A stretch of DNA of 64,000 bases from Clostridiales bacterium (GTDB lineage Bacteria; Bacillota; Clostridia; Christensenellales; UBA1242): positions 124,001 to 188,000 of the forward strand of contig DOEE01000003.1 of the NCBI GenBank assembly GCA_003524095.1, in the 5' to 3' direction. Made by a program: the position numbers and the translations under genes. This document shows positions 26,101-33,630 of the stretch, in pieces. Each line of letters opens with the position of its first letter. Position 1 is the first letter of the stretch. The notes under the pieces are model-generated. The model had not been told where the DNA came from. It made no database searches and was given only the letters and a program-made list of their open reading frames with translations.

Positions 26101-26654
26101 ACGAAAATAAATATGACGGATTAACTGACGGCATGGATGTTTTGTGCGGTGGTCTGATTTCCGAAATGAAAAAAGTTTATAGCAAAAAAGACGGGTCTGA
26201 AATGGCTATACTCAAAATCGAAGATATGTATGGTTCGTTTGATGCAATGCTGTTTGGAAGAACTTATACAAATCACAAATCACTTATTGAAATAGACAAA
26301 ATTGTCAAAATCAAAGGAAAACTCACAATTAATGATAGGGGTGTTTGTGTAAGAGTAGACAATCTAAGTGAAATTCAAAATCCAGTCGATGCAAAAGTCA
26401 AAGAAGAAAACTTGGATAAACAAGTTGAAGACAAACGTGAACCAACTCTCTATCTTATGTACGACTTGACCGACAAAAAATTGGCAGATGACATATATGA
26501 CCTGCTAAAAAACTATCCGGGAGATAGTCCAGTCATTGTTAAATGTAGCAAACAACACCAAGCCTTTAAACTTAAGACTACTGTTAATCCAAAGGGTTTT
26601 CTTATAAACGAACTTCATGCTTATATCGATGATGATTATATAAAAGTTATTTAA
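23103..26654 (+). CDS. dnaE: DNA polymerase III alpha subunit (DnaE type)
   Basis: 1183-residue replicative or lagging-strand primer-extending polymerase. An N-terminal PHP domain (HLHVHTEYSLLDG) leads to the C-family polymerase core with catalytic Asp residues in PDFDIDFED near residue 395. The RQTGIHACG segment and the PGPM fingers region follow, then helix-hairpin-helix and C-terminal OB-fold domains (DVLCGGLISEMKKVYSKK). No inserted exonuclease domain is present, so this is DnaE and not PolC. The ATG at 23103 follows AAAGGATAAA. A Glu/Asp-rich insert (DESADDDDEQDDEN) lies before the OB fold. Confidence 0.97.
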   Translation: MGNFVHLHVHTEYSLLDGAARIDKVVKVAKEMGMPALAITDHGNMYGAVAFFDACVAQGIKPIFGCEFYTCDDLHVKSGKIKLNHLVLLAKNEVGYHNLCKLNSIAFDQGFYYKPRIDRNTLKKYSEGLVCLSACLAGEIPQAILNRQYDEAENIVKWFKDVFKDDFYLELQNHKLEEQIEVNSRLREYAKKYNIKTVATNDVHYIYREDSVTQDVLMCVQMSKTIDDPDRMKFPNDEFYLKSPEEMAEAFPNDADALETTLEIADKCNFELVYGHYMYPKYVPVTGQDPKDYFRDLIEAGLKKKYKQETPEIRERIEYELGVISKLGYVEYYLIVWDYINAARERGISVGPGRGSGVGSIIAYLIGITDVDPIKYGLFFERFLNPERVSAPDFDIDFEDSRRAEVFEYVKDKYGVDRVVKIITFGTMAAKNAIKDVGRVLKVPYSELDQVTKAIPNTIKRPNIIAKVFGINKKPDAPDESVPELVEMYNSNDDIKKVVDIAYKLEDSPRQTGIHACGVIIGGDILDKHIPLAKNGDILTSQYVGGELEHLGLLKMDFLGLRNLSDIKMAIELIKQNYGVSINFDEMEYDDPEVYKMISTGNTMAVFQLESGGFQKFMRELQPTCLEDIIAGVSLYRPGPMDSIPTFVKNKHNPAGIQYVSPLLKPILEVTYGCIVYQEQVMKIVQVLAGYTLGRADSVRKMMGKKKLKDLKLEREVFLHGCEPQNGKAGVEGAVKRGLDEGVANKLWDEMEKFGSYAFNKSHAAAYAHVTYQTAYLKCHYEAEFLTAVLNNRITNSDEIKNYISFAREENIQVLPPDINLSDTYFTVKDNKIRFGLAALKNVGVNVVDQIINERKLNGNYKDLNDFINRLDTALLNKRCVESMILSGAFDCFGVKRSQMMRVYPQIIEKVVSDRKRQATGQFSMFGDVLKDDAINIIAMPNIPEYDDQTKLKLEKEVVGIYISGHPLANYVDIFKSFNFNGGMLQVNDESADDDDEQDDENKYDGLTDGMDVLCGGLISEMKKVYSKKDGSEMAILKIEDMYGSFDAMLFGRTYTNHKSLIEIDKIVKIKGKLTINDRGVCVRVDNLSEIQNPVDAKVKEENLDKQVEDKREPTLYLMYDLTDKKLADDIYDLLKNYPGDSPVIVKCSKQHQAFKLKTTVNPKGFLINELHAYIDDDYIKVI

Positions 26655-26659
26655 TTTGG

Positions 26660-26688
26660 TTGTAAAAAATATATTTATTGTGTAAAAT
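26660..26688 (+). promoter_or_regulatory. SigA promoter of pfkA
   Basis: TTGTAA, 17-base spacer, TAAAAT, starting just after the dnaE stop; 19 bases separate the -10 from the ATG. Confidence 0.7.
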
Positions 26689-26707
26689 TAACAAAAAGGA
26701 ATTGATT

Positions 26708-27682
26708 ATGAAAAGAATTGCAGTTTTGTGTAGCGGTGGAGATAGCCAAGGAATGAATGCTTGTATCAAGGCAATAGTTGATACTTGTTTTGCAAATAAC
26801 TTAACAGTGCTTGGCATTAATAGGGGTTTTCAAGGACTTATTGAAAATGATGTAAGGGAACTGGGTCTACTTGATGTCGCTAATATTGAGACCATTGCAG
26901 GAAGTATTATCAAGACTAGTCGTAGTGCTGATTTTATGACCGAAAAAGGTTTTAAACAAGCGATAGAAAATATCAAACTTAATCAGATTGAGGGTCTTGT
27001 TGTACTTGGTGGAAACGGTTCGTTTAGGGGCTGTAGAGATTTGGTTAATGCGGGCATTAATGTTATTGGAATTCCGGGAACTATTGACAACGACTTATAT
27101 TATACCGAAAGGTCTTTGGGCTTTGATACGGCGGTTCAAAATGCAGTAAATATGGTCACACAAGTCAAACAATCAATGTATGCAAATTCTCGTGCATCGG
27201 TATTTAAGTGCATGGGTAGAAAATGTGGAGATATAGCATTACATACAGCAGTTTCAGTCGAAGCAGATAGTTTGGCTGTTGCCGAAATAGATTATTCAAT
27301 TGAACAAATAATAAGCGATGTCAAAAACGCAATAAGTCATGGAGTTACAGCACCAGTTGTTGTAATTAGCGAAGGATGTAGTCTTGAAATGAATGATATT
27401 GTCAATGCCATTGAAGAACAAACTGGATTTGTAACGAGGGGAATGGAAATAGGCTACATTCAGCGTGGTGGTCAACCTACTTATTATGATAGAATGTTGG
27501 GAGTTCGTTGGGGAGTTCTTGCTGTTCAACTTTTGATGCAGGATATGACAAATTTGGCAGTTGGGGTCAAGAACGACAAAATATTCTATACACCACTTGT
27601 TGAAGTAGAACATGTTTTGCAAGAATTTAGAGTGGATATGCTAAACGACCTAAGAACTTTGCACGCATTGCCTAAGTTATAA
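26708..27682 (+). CDS. pfkA: 6-phosphofructokinase family protein
   Basis: 324 residues from the ATG after AAAAAGGA. The fold is clear: VLCSGGDSQGMNACI, GIPGTIDNDL with the catalytic Asp, MGRKCGD, and GYIQRGGQPT. Two positions differ from textbook PfkA: the normal GGDxPG loop reads GGDSQG, and the nucleotide/magnesium motif GGDGS is GGNGS near residue 102. Gly at the ATP-versus-pyrophosphate position favours ATP. It keeps the dnaE-pfkA order of Clostridia but has its own promoter. It could be the main glycolytic enzyme or a divergent paralogue. Confidence 0.88.
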   Translation: MKRIAVLCSGGDSQGMNACIKAIVDTCFANNLTVLGINRGFQGLIENDVRELGLLDVANIETIAGSIIKTSRSADFMTEKGFKQAIENIKLNQIEGLVVLGGNGSFRGCRDLVNAGINVIGIPGTIDNDLYYTERSLGFDTAVQNAVNMVTQVKQSMYANSRASVFKCMGRKCGDIALHTAVSVEADSLAVAEIDYSIEQIISDVKNAISHGVTAPVVVISEGCSLEMNDIVNAIEEQTGFVTRGMEIGYIQRGGQPTYYDRMLGVRWGVLAVQLLMQDMTNLAVGVKNDKIFYTPLVEVEHVLQEFRVDMLNDLRTLHALPKL

Positions 27683-27692
27683 GCGATTTTGT

Positions 27693-27721
27693 TTGTTAAA
27701 CAAATATTTGTATGTTAAAAT
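27693..27721 (+). promoter_or_regulatory. SigA promoter of the Nudix gene
   Basis: TTGTTA, 17-base spacer, TAAAAT. Confidence 0.65.
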
Positions 27722-27750
27722 AATTAAAATAAAACTAAAGCGAGAAAAAA

Positions 27751-28281
27751 ATGGTAGAAATTTTAAAGTATAACGATGATGATTTGAAAGATAACGAAAT
27801 TGACCAAGTTGTAACAAGAGTCAAAGCATTTATAGTTTCAAGCAAAAATAACATGCTTATCGGCAAAGACGAAGAAGGCTATCAACTACTTGGTGGATAT
27901 GTCGAAGACAACGAAGACTACAAACAAGCATTGGCTAGACATATATACTCAGAAACTGGCATAGTTTTGGATGTTAAGGATAAAATTGAGCCTTTCTTTG
28001 AAGTTAGATATTACAATCGTGACTACAAAGGTTCTGGCATTAATAGACTTAGTGATATGATATATTTTTTGGTTAATACCGACAAACTTCCTAATTACAA
28101 AAAATTAAAATTATCCGAAAAAGAACTAGCCGAAAAAATGCCTTTGGAAGTAATTCGCCGTAGTATTTTTCACAAAACACTCAATGAGTATATTGCGAGT
28201 GAACAAAATCCGTTAATTCAAGTAAAGACCAAAGAAATCTTGCTTGCGTTTGAAAAGATGAAAGAGATTTATAAGTTTTAA
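27751..28281 (+). CDS. Nudix-fold protein with imperfect Nudix box
   Basis: 176 residues. The segment GGYVEDNEDYKQALARHIYS with ETGI after it aligns with the Nudix box Gx5Ex7REUxEExGU, but the Glu after Arg is His and the first Glu of the EE pair is Ser, so metal binding may be weakened. One central Glu remains. The rest fits a single Nudix domain of normal size. The substrate, if any, cannot be named. It lies between pfkA and a convergent regulator as a single-gene unit. Confidence 0.75.
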   Translation: MVEILKYNDDDLKDNEIDQVVTRVKAFIVSSKNNMLIGKDEEGYQLLGGYVEDNEDYKQALARHIYSETGIVLDVKDKIEPFFEVRYYNRDYKGSGINRLSDMIYFLVNTDKLPNYKKLKLSEKELAEKMPLEVIRRSIFHKTLNEYIASEQNPLIQVKTKEILLAFEKMKEIYKF

Positions 28282-28283
28282 AT

Positions 28284-28342
28284 AAAAAAAGAGTATCTAA
28301 GTTTTTCAAATAATTTTGAAAACATCAAATACTCTTTTTTTT
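28284..28342. terminator. Bidirectional terminator
   Basis: AAAAAAAGAGTAT pairs with ATACTCTTTTTTTT around a 32-base loop that itself holds a small hairpin, serving the Nudix gene and the minus-strand regulator. Confidence 0.75.
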
Positions 28343-28348
28343 ATTAAA

Positions 28349-28936
28349 CTATTTTTTGTAATCTTTTGGTTTTAGAAATGTCCAAATGCAAAGTGCAACT
28401 TGAATAGGTACGCCAATCACGAATAATAACCACATATTGTATTTGAGAAGTTGTAAATACAAACAAGCAAGAACGGACCATTGAAATACTGACAGAATTA
28501 CAAACTTCCAAATATATCTTCCCCAGTACTCATTAAATGGATAAAGCACCAAACAAGATACAGGAACAGCCCAAATAAATACTTGCCAAAGATTAACATT
28601 AAATATCACTTTGCCGTATACAAAAGTAATAGTTGCAATCAACCAAACTAAGGACATAAAAAGTAGTATTATCGCAAGTTTGTTTCGCAAAGTTCTTTTG
28701 TCTTGAGCAATGCTTACACCTTCGGCATTGTCTTCGATAAGTGACGACAGAGGAACATCGAAATACTTGGCGATTTGGTCAAGAGTTTCAATTGATGGCG
28801 TAACTTCGGCTCTCTCCCAGCGAGAAATTGCATTGTCTGAATAATTTAATTTGCTTGCAAGTTCGTTTTGGGTTAGTTTATTTTTCTTTCGAAGTTTAAT
28901 TAAGTTGTTTGCTATAACTTTGTTAATTTCGCTCAT
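28349..28936 (-). CDS. XRE-family regulator with membrane domain
   Basis: 195 residues. Residues 1-70 are a Cro/C1-type helix-turn-helix (LTQNELASKLNYSDNAISRWE). After a short linker there are four hydrophobic segments in the last 105 residues, so it is a membrane-tethered DNA-binding protein. Such proteins often sense an envelope signal. The start follows AAAGGATATT. It is followed upstream by a co-directional DUF378 gene, about 70 bases away. Confidence 0.88.
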   Translation of the reverse strand: MSEINKVIANNLIKLRKKNKLTQNELASKLNYSDNAISRWERAEVTPSIETLDQIAKYFDVPLSSLIEDNAEGVSIAQDKRTLRNKLAIILLFMSLVWLIATITFVYGKVIFNVNLWQVFIWAVPVSCLVLYPFNEYWGRYIWKFVILSVFQWSVLACLYLQLLKYNMWLLFVIGVPIQVALCIWTFLKPKDYKK

Positions 28937-29005
28937 AATATCCTTTATCTAAAAAATATTCTAACATAAGTATATAACAAATATTTTTTTTAAACAACCA
29001 AAATG

Positions 29006-29425
29006 CTACTTTTTGTGACAATCACAATCATCTTTGCATGTGCAATCTTTGTCTTCACCCGATGTGCAGTCACACTCTTTTTCTTTTTCATCTTCGTGCG
29101 TACTGCTGTCTAGAGCATTATCCTTGGCACTTTCGGTATTTGCTTTTGCCAAAACTCTGTCTTGTTCTTTTTCTTTTTTCTCTTCCATATATTCGTTGTA
29201 TTCCTTGTTTGCTTTTTTGAAAGACACAACAAACTTTCCTTTGTTTTTGATTAGGTTGACAGTTACAATAATGCTTGCAATTCCGACTAGTGTGTAAATA
29301 AGTCTGCTGAATACATTTGATTGCGAACCAAATAATCCCGCTACAAAGTCGTATTGCAGTATTCCTATGCAAAACCAGTTAACTGAACCAATAATTACCA
29401 AACAAAATGATATAAATGCTAACAT
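29006..29425 (-). CDS. DUF378 membrane protein with Cys-rich tail
   Basis: 139 residues. Residues 1-65 are a DUF378 domain: two membrane helices with the GSVNWFCIGI and LVGIASI signatures. A charged coiled-coil-like linker (EYNEYMEEKKEKEQDR) leads to a C-terminal tail with Cys-Asp-Cys and Cys-Thr-Cys clusters ending in CDCHKK, which could bind metal. Most DUF378 proteins are about 70 residues, so the tail is an addition. A good AAAAGGAGAAC site precedes the ATG. Confidence 0.82.
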   Translation of the reverse strand: MLAFISFCLVIIGSVNWFCIGILQYDFVAGLFGSQSNVFSRLIYTLVGIASIIVTVNLIKNKGKFVVSFKKANKEYNEYMEEKKEKEQDRVLAKANTESAKDNALDSSTHEDEKEKECDCTSGEDKDCTCKDDCDCHKK

Positions 29426-29525
29426 ATGTTCTCCTTTTATTTAAATTTATATGTTTATTTTGTGCAAGAATAATCAAATTATGTAAGCGTTTGGAAAGTT
29501 TAAAAATATTTTTCAAATTATTTTT

Positions 29526-29626
29526 TTGATTCAATATTATCTGAAAGTATGAAATTTCCGATAATTATTATCACGCAAAATGGCCATATTTTGATTAAAT
29601 TCCCGTTAAGCGGGAATTTGTTTTTG
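29526..29626 (+). ncRNA. Candidate small RNA (promoter and orphan terminator)
   Basis: The 360-base gap between divergent genes contains a plus-strand TTGATT, 16-base spacer, TATGAA promoter-like pair at 29526-29553 and a perfect 9-pair hairpin (AAATTCCCG, loop TTAAG, CGGGAATTT, 29597-29619) followed by GTTTTTG. No plus-strand gene precedes the hairpin, so it may end a short RNA of about 65 bases. The -10 is weak. Confidence 0.35.
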
Positions 29627-29675
29627 TAATTCCCAAAGGCATTTTGGAAGTTGGGAAAAAACTTTTGCAATCGTC

Positions 29676-29704
29676 TTGTAAAAACAAAGGATATTTAATA
29701 TATT
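29676..29704 (+). promoter_or_regulatory. SigA promoter of the GT8-acyltransferase operon
   Basis: TTGTAA, 17-base spacer, TATATT, about 80 bases before the GT8 ATG. Confidence 0.6.
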
Positions 29705-29785
29705 AGTTGTAGGATTTAATTTTTAGTGTTAATCCAAATATCGTTAAATAAATTACAAATTTTTCAAAAGTTTAGGAGAAATATT

Positions 29786-30841
29786 ATGAATAAATTAAAA
29801 AATATAAAAAACAAATTAAAATTATTAGTAAATAAAACTAACAAAGACAGTGTCATTCCAATATTTTTTGCAACAGATGACAACTATATTCCATTTTTGG
29901 AGGTTGCACTTAGGTCGCTTATTGAAAATGCATCAGTAGAGTATAAATATAAAGTGCATGTTCTAAATACTGGACTCAAAGAAGAAAACAAACAAAGTAT
30001 TTTGTCTTTGCAAAATTCAAATTTTAGTATTGAATTTAATGATATTTCGGCTTGTATTGAGCCTATCAAAATGCAACTCAAAAATGTATATCATTTTAGT
30101 CTTGTTATGTATTATAGATTATTTATAGAAAAACTATTTCCAAGATATGACAAGGCATTATATCTCGATTGTGACATTGTAGTACTTGGAGATATTTCAA
30201 AATTATACTTTACAAATCTTAATGGCAACTTAGTTGGAGCCATTAAGGAACAAGTTATAAATAGTAATGATACTTTCAAAAAATATGCCAAGTTTGGAGT
30301 TGGGGTTGAACCGGAAAAATACTTTAACTCAGGCATTCTTGTTATGAACTTGAAGAAATTTAGAGAACTCAATATCTGTGCTAGGTTTATGTATCTAATT
30401 GATACTTATAACTTTGATGTTGTCGACCCTGACCAAGCATATTTAAATGTTCTTTGCAAAGACAAAGTTAAATATATTCCAAACGGCTGGAACAAAGAAG
30501 CGTTGCCACTCAAACTGGAAGGAAAACTAAATATAGTTCATTATGCTTTGTACAAAAAACCTTGGCAGTATGATGATGTAATTAACGGCGAGTATTTTTG
30601 GAATTATGCCCAAAAGTGCAATATGTATAACAAAATTTTGGATGCTAAACAAAACTTTACAATTGATAAACGAAAACAAAAAGAACAAGCAAATATAGAT
30701 ATTACTCTTCACGCTGTCAAAATTATTAATTCAAACAAAAATATGTACAAGACTTTGTTTGCGGGTAGTGATTTATTCCAAAACATCTTAGACAAAATCA
30801 ACTTTGATTGTTTGGATATATTTGAAAAAATCAGGGTGTAA
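29786..30841 (+). CDS. Glycosyltransferase family 8 protein
   Basis: 351 residues from the ATG after AGGAGAAA. The GT-A fold motifs of GT8 are present: an N-terminal IPIFFATDDNYIPFLEVAL, the metal-binding DxD in ALYLDCDIVVLGD near residue 127, FNSGILVMNL, and the C-terminal HYALYKKPW. GT8 members transfer galactose or glucose to LPS, teichoic or glycolipid acceptors. It starts a tight three-gene operon with two acyltransferase-like genes, which suggests a lipid-linked product. Confidence 0.9.
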   Translation: MNKLKNIKNKLKLLVNKTNKDSVIPIFFATDDNYIPFLEVALRSLIENASVEYKYKVHVLNTGLKEENKQSILSLQNSNFSIEFNDISACIEPIKMQLKNVYHFSLVMYYRLFIEKLFPRYDKALYLDCDIVVLGDISKLYFTNLNGNLVGAIKEQVINSNDTFKKYAKFGVGVEPEKYFNSGILVMNLKKFRELNICARFMYLIDTYNFDVVDPDQAYLNVLCKDKVKYIPNGWNKEALPLKLEGKLNIVHYALYKKPWQYDDVINGEYFWNYAQKCNMYNKILDAKQNFTIDKRKQKEQANIDITLHAVKIINSNKNMYKTLFAGSDLFQNILDKINFDCLDIFEKIRV

Positions 30842-30842
30842 T

Positions 30843-31670
30843 ATGGAAAAATCCAAAGAACGACTTGAAATCTTATCGAAAATAGAAATGCTTGAAAAAA
30901 CCAAACAGTGGGATATTTCTCCCGAAAATGACCCCGAAACAATTGAACTAAAACCCAACAAAGTGGATTATCTAAACAAAAAAATATCATCAAAAATTGC
31001 ATCGTACTTTGCAAATATTATGGGTGCAAGATATTTTGACAAAATGCTTAAAAACAAACAAATGATTATAGAAAACGTGCTTGGAATAGAAAATTATTTG
31101 GCAGTCAAAGGCGGTGCGATAATTACTTGTAATCACTTCCACCCTTGTGATAACTATGCCGTATATCAAGCGATTAAGCCTTATCTCAATGGCAGAAGAT
31201 TATACAAAGTTATTCGTGAAGGAAACTACACCAACTATCCAAATCCTATTGGCTTTTTCTTTAGACATTGCAACACTTTGCCACTTAGTTCAAATATGGA
31301 GACTATGAAAAAATTCATGAGTGCGGTGAGTGTGCTTCTAAATCGTGGCGAAAAAATACTTGTTTATCCCGAACAAGCACTTTGGTGGAACTACAAAAAA
31401 CCTAGACCATGTAAGAGTGGTGCATTTAGATTTGCTGTTACAAATAATGTGCCTGTTATTCCTATGTTTATAACAATGCGGGATTCGGATATTGTGGACC
31501 CAGACGGATTTTTTGTGCAAAAATATACAATTAATATTTTACCTCCGATTTATCCTAAAAAAGATTTGGATAAAAAACAAAATATTGAATATCTCAAAAA
31601 CAAAAACTACGAACTATGTGTACATACATACGAAGACTTTTACAAAACGAAATTAACATATCAAGATTAA
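30843..31670 (+). CDS. PlsC-like 1-acylglycerol-3-phosphate acyltransferase family protein
   Basis: 275 residues. The HX4D acyltransferase motif is in NHFHPCDNYA near residue 98, and the second conserved block reads YPEQALWWNY (usual FPEGTRS-like block) followed by CKSGAFRFA. It probably acylates a lipid or sugar hydroxyl at the membrane. The N-terminal 70 residues are charged and not part of the domain. The ATG lies one base after the GT8 stop, so the two are translationally coupled. Confidence 0.85.
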   Translation: MEKSKERLEILSKIEMLEKTKQWDISPENDPETIELKPNKVDYLNKKISSKIASYFANIMGARYFDKMLKNKQMIIENVLGIENYLAVKGGAIITCNHFHPCDNYAVYQAIKPYLNGRRLYKVIREGNYTNYPNPIGFFFRHCNTLPLSSNMETMKKFMSAVSVLLNRGEKILVYPEQALWWNYKKPRPCKSGAFRFAVTNNVPVIPMFITMRDSDIVDPDGFFVQKYTINILPPIYPKKDLDKKQNIEYLKNKNYELCVHTYEDFYKTKLTYQD

Positions 31671-31691
31671 CCGCAAAAGTGGAGAAAAATT

Positions 31692-32270
31692 ATGCTTTTG
31701 TATCTAATTATAATAATTTTTTGTATGACAATGATTGTCATATTCAATATTGCATGCAATATTGAAATGTTTTTAAATAGTATTTGGATTGTAATTTTGA
31801 GTGTAGTGGGTGCGGTGGTCATTGAAATAATTATTGATTTAATTTTTGCTGGAATTATCCACTCTCAAAAGGATAGCAAGTTTCAAAACAAAAAATTCTT
31901 TGAAGTCGGCAAAAAAGAACGTAGGTTTTATGAAAAATTGCAAATTCGAAAGTGGAAAGACAAAATTTTGGAACTTGGTGCAATCGGCGGATTTAGCAAG
32001 AGTAAACTTCAAAGCCAAAACGACCTACAATACATAAATAGATTTCTGATAGAATGTAATAAGGGTGTAATTGTTCATATTTGCGACATTGTTTTTGGCT
32101 TTTTGTTACTAGCAATTCCGCCATACAAATGGACTTTGTGTGTCGCCTTGCCAGTTGCAATTGTAAATGCTATACTCAATATACTTCCAATAATGGTACT
32201 TAGATATAATGTTCCAAAACTTCAAGTTGCCAAACTAAGATTGCAAAAAAAGACATCTCAAAGTGAGTGA
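31692..32270 (+). CDS. CrtO-like (glycosyl-diaponeurosporenoate acyltransferase-like) membrane protein
   Basis: 192 residues with two N-terminal and two C-terminal membrane segments. The middle carries FYEKLQIRKWKDKILELG and a later FLIECNKGVIVH segment, which matches the family annotated as glycosyl-4,4'-diaponeurosporenoate acyltransferase (CrtO of staphyloxanthin synthesis). No carotenoid genes lie here, so the substrate is probably another glycolipid. It follows the PlsC-like gene by 21 bases and ends at a terminator. Confidence 0.75.
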   Translation: MLLYLIIIIFCMTMIVIFNIACNIEMFLNSIWIVILSVVGAVVIEIIIDLIFAGIIHSQKDSKFQNKKFFEVGKKERRFYEKLQIRKWKDKILELGAIGGFSKSKLQSQNDLQYINRFLIECNKGVIVHICDIVFGFLLLAIPPYKWTLCVALPVAIVNAILNILPIMVLRYNVPKLQVAKLRLQKKTSQSE

Positions 32271-32298
32271 TATTTCGCTCAATACTAAGATGCCTTTT
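32254..32298 (+). terminator. Imperfect terminator overlapping the end of the CrtO-like gene
   Basis: CATCTCA...GAGTG pairs with CGCTC...AAGATG across a short loop, followed by TTTTT; several mismatches. Confidence 0.5.
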
Positions 32299-32343
32299 TG
32301 CTTTGCTATATAAAATTTGTCAAATTCGACTCAATTGAATTTG

Positions 32344-32607
32344 TTAAATGCCCTTGTATGTTTCCAAAACAAGTTTGTCAAAAAAAACTTTTTCAACAAA
32401 GTCGTCTTTTACGAAAGTTACCGTACTAAAGATAATATAATCTCTAATGTGTTTGGCCAGTATTACTGGAGTAGGACTATCAAAATGCTCACAAATACAT
32501 CTGACATAATCGAAAAAGTGGTCAATCTCAAAGTCCTCGGGAGTTTCAAATTTATATGTTTTTTTGATTTTTCCGTCAATCATTGTTTTTGCAAAAATTT
32601 TAACCAT
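32344..32607 (-). CDS. Conserved small hypothetical protein
   Basis: 87 residues with a good CTGGAGTGA site before the ATG. Soluble, with aromatic-rich helices (HFFDYVRCICEHFDSPTPVI) and a C-terminal strand region (YIIFSTVTFVKDDFVEKV). It resembles small uncharacterised clostridial proteins of about 85 residues that I recall but cannot name. An overlapping plus-strand reading frame of 117 codons lacks a ribosome site and looks like a shadow. Confidence 0.65.
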   Translation of the reverse strand: MVKIFAKTMIDGKIKKTYKFETPEDFEIDHFFDYVRCICEHFDSPTPVILAKHIRDYIIFSTVTFVKDDFVEKVFFDKLVLETYKGI

Positions 32608-32810
32608 AATTCACTCCAGTCACTTAAAATCATTGCACCTATTGTAACATATTTTGCAAAAAAATCATAATAACAAAAACATATAAATGAAAATTTTTAT
32701 TATGTATAACAATTATTCAAGTGTTTTTACGCTAAATATAATTGATTTAATTTAGTATCAAAGCCATATAATTGACTTTTGTTTTATTTTTTTTAAATTA
32801 ACAAAAACTC

Positions 32811-32839
32811 TTGACATTATTTTTCATTTATTGTATAAA
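32811..32839 (+). promoter_or_regulatory. SigA promoter of greA
   Basis: Perfect TTGACA, 17-base spacer, TATAAA; start at about 32846, giving a leader of nearly 120 bases. Confidence 0.8.
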
Positions 32840-32851
32840 ATATAGTACAAA

Positions 32852-32924
32852 ATTTTGAAAGCGGGTTTTCAAAATTTAAATATTAAATTTTACATGTAAA
32901 ATTCGAAAAAATCAGTAGATTTTT
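32852..32924 (+). promoter_or_regulatory. Structured greA leader with three stem-loops
   Basis: Three consecutive foldable elements precede greA: an 11-pair stem (AAATTTTGAAA, loop GCGGG, TTTCAAAATTT), an 18-base perfect palindrome at 32886-32903 and a 7-pair stem AAAAATC with GATTTTT at 32907-32924. The order and spacing look non-random, but AT-rich sequence makes short stems likely by chance. Confidence 0.4.
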
Positions 32925-32962
32925 AACGGATTTTAATTTTTTAACCCAAAGGAGAATTAAAT

Positions 32963-33433
32963 ATGGCAGAAGTATATTTAACAAAAGAAGCATACAAGGA
33001 ATTAGAAGACAAACTTGCAAATCTTAAGAGTGTTGGCAGAGTTGAAATTGCCAAGAAAATTCAATTTGCAAGGTCTTTTGGAGATATAAGTGAAAATAGC
33101 GAATATGATGCAGCTAGAGAAGAAGAAGCAATTTTGGAACAAGAGATTACTCAAATCGAAGAAACTTTGCGTAATGCCCAAATAATTTCTAAGAGTGCAA
33201 CCGATACATCTAAAGTTGGAGTTGGAGCCAATGTAGAACTTTATGACATAGATTTTGATGAAAAGATGACTCTCAAAATCATGGGAAGTATTGAAAGCGA
33301 TCCAACTACTGGGAAAATCAGTAACGAAAGCCCACTTGGCAAAGCATTGATTGGAAAATCTAAAGGCGAAGAAGTTGATGTTACAACTCCAGCCGGTATT
33401 CAAAGATACAAAATTTTGTCTATTAAATATTAA
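32963..33433 (+). CDS. greA: Transcription elongation factor GreA
   Basis: 156 residues. It rescues backtracked RNA polymerase by stimulating transcript cleavage. The N-terminal coiled coil carries GDISENSEYDAAREEEA with the acidic tip residues, and the C-terminal FKBP-like domain has SPLGKALIGKSKGEEV. Start ATG follows AAAGGAGAATT. It is monocistronic, with a strong promoter, a long structured leader and a strong terminator. Confidence 0.97.
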   Translation: MAEVYLTKEAYKELEDKLANLKSVGRVEIAKKIQFARSFGDISENSEYDAAREEEAILEQEITQIEETLRNAQIISKSATDTSKVGVGANVELYDIDFDEKMTLKIMGSIESDPTTGKISNESPLGKALIGKSKGEEVDVTTPAGIQRYKILSIKY

Positions 33434-33441
33434 TTGTATGC

Positions 33442-33466
33442 AAAACACCACTTTGTGGTGTTTTTT
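33442..33466 (+). terminator. Rho-independent terminator after greA
   Basis: Perfect stem AACACCAC, loop TTT, GTGGTGTT, then a T run. Confidence 0.9.
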
Positions 33467-33567
33467 CAGTTGATGAGAAGTTTTGGGTGGTCTATATATC
33501 CAAATCCTTGTTTGTCTGTCATCTTAATGAAACAACATTAAATTAAAAAAAACTTTGTGAAAAGTAG

Positions 33568-33596
33568 TTGACTTATTTGAATATTTGTGCTAAACT
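33568..33596 (+). promoter_or_regulatory. SigA promoter of the helD transcript
   Basis: TTGACT, 17-base spacer, TAAACT; predicted start about 33603, giving a 200-base leader. Confidence 0.7.
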
Positions 33597-33630
33597 ATCT
33601 TCGTTATTTCATAAAACCTAAGGGGAAATC

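Noticed and set aside
32317..32670. 117-codon plus-strand frame near 32.3 kb
   Set aside because: It opposes the 87-residue minus-strand gene, which has a good ribosome site and a protein-like composition; the plus frame has neither.
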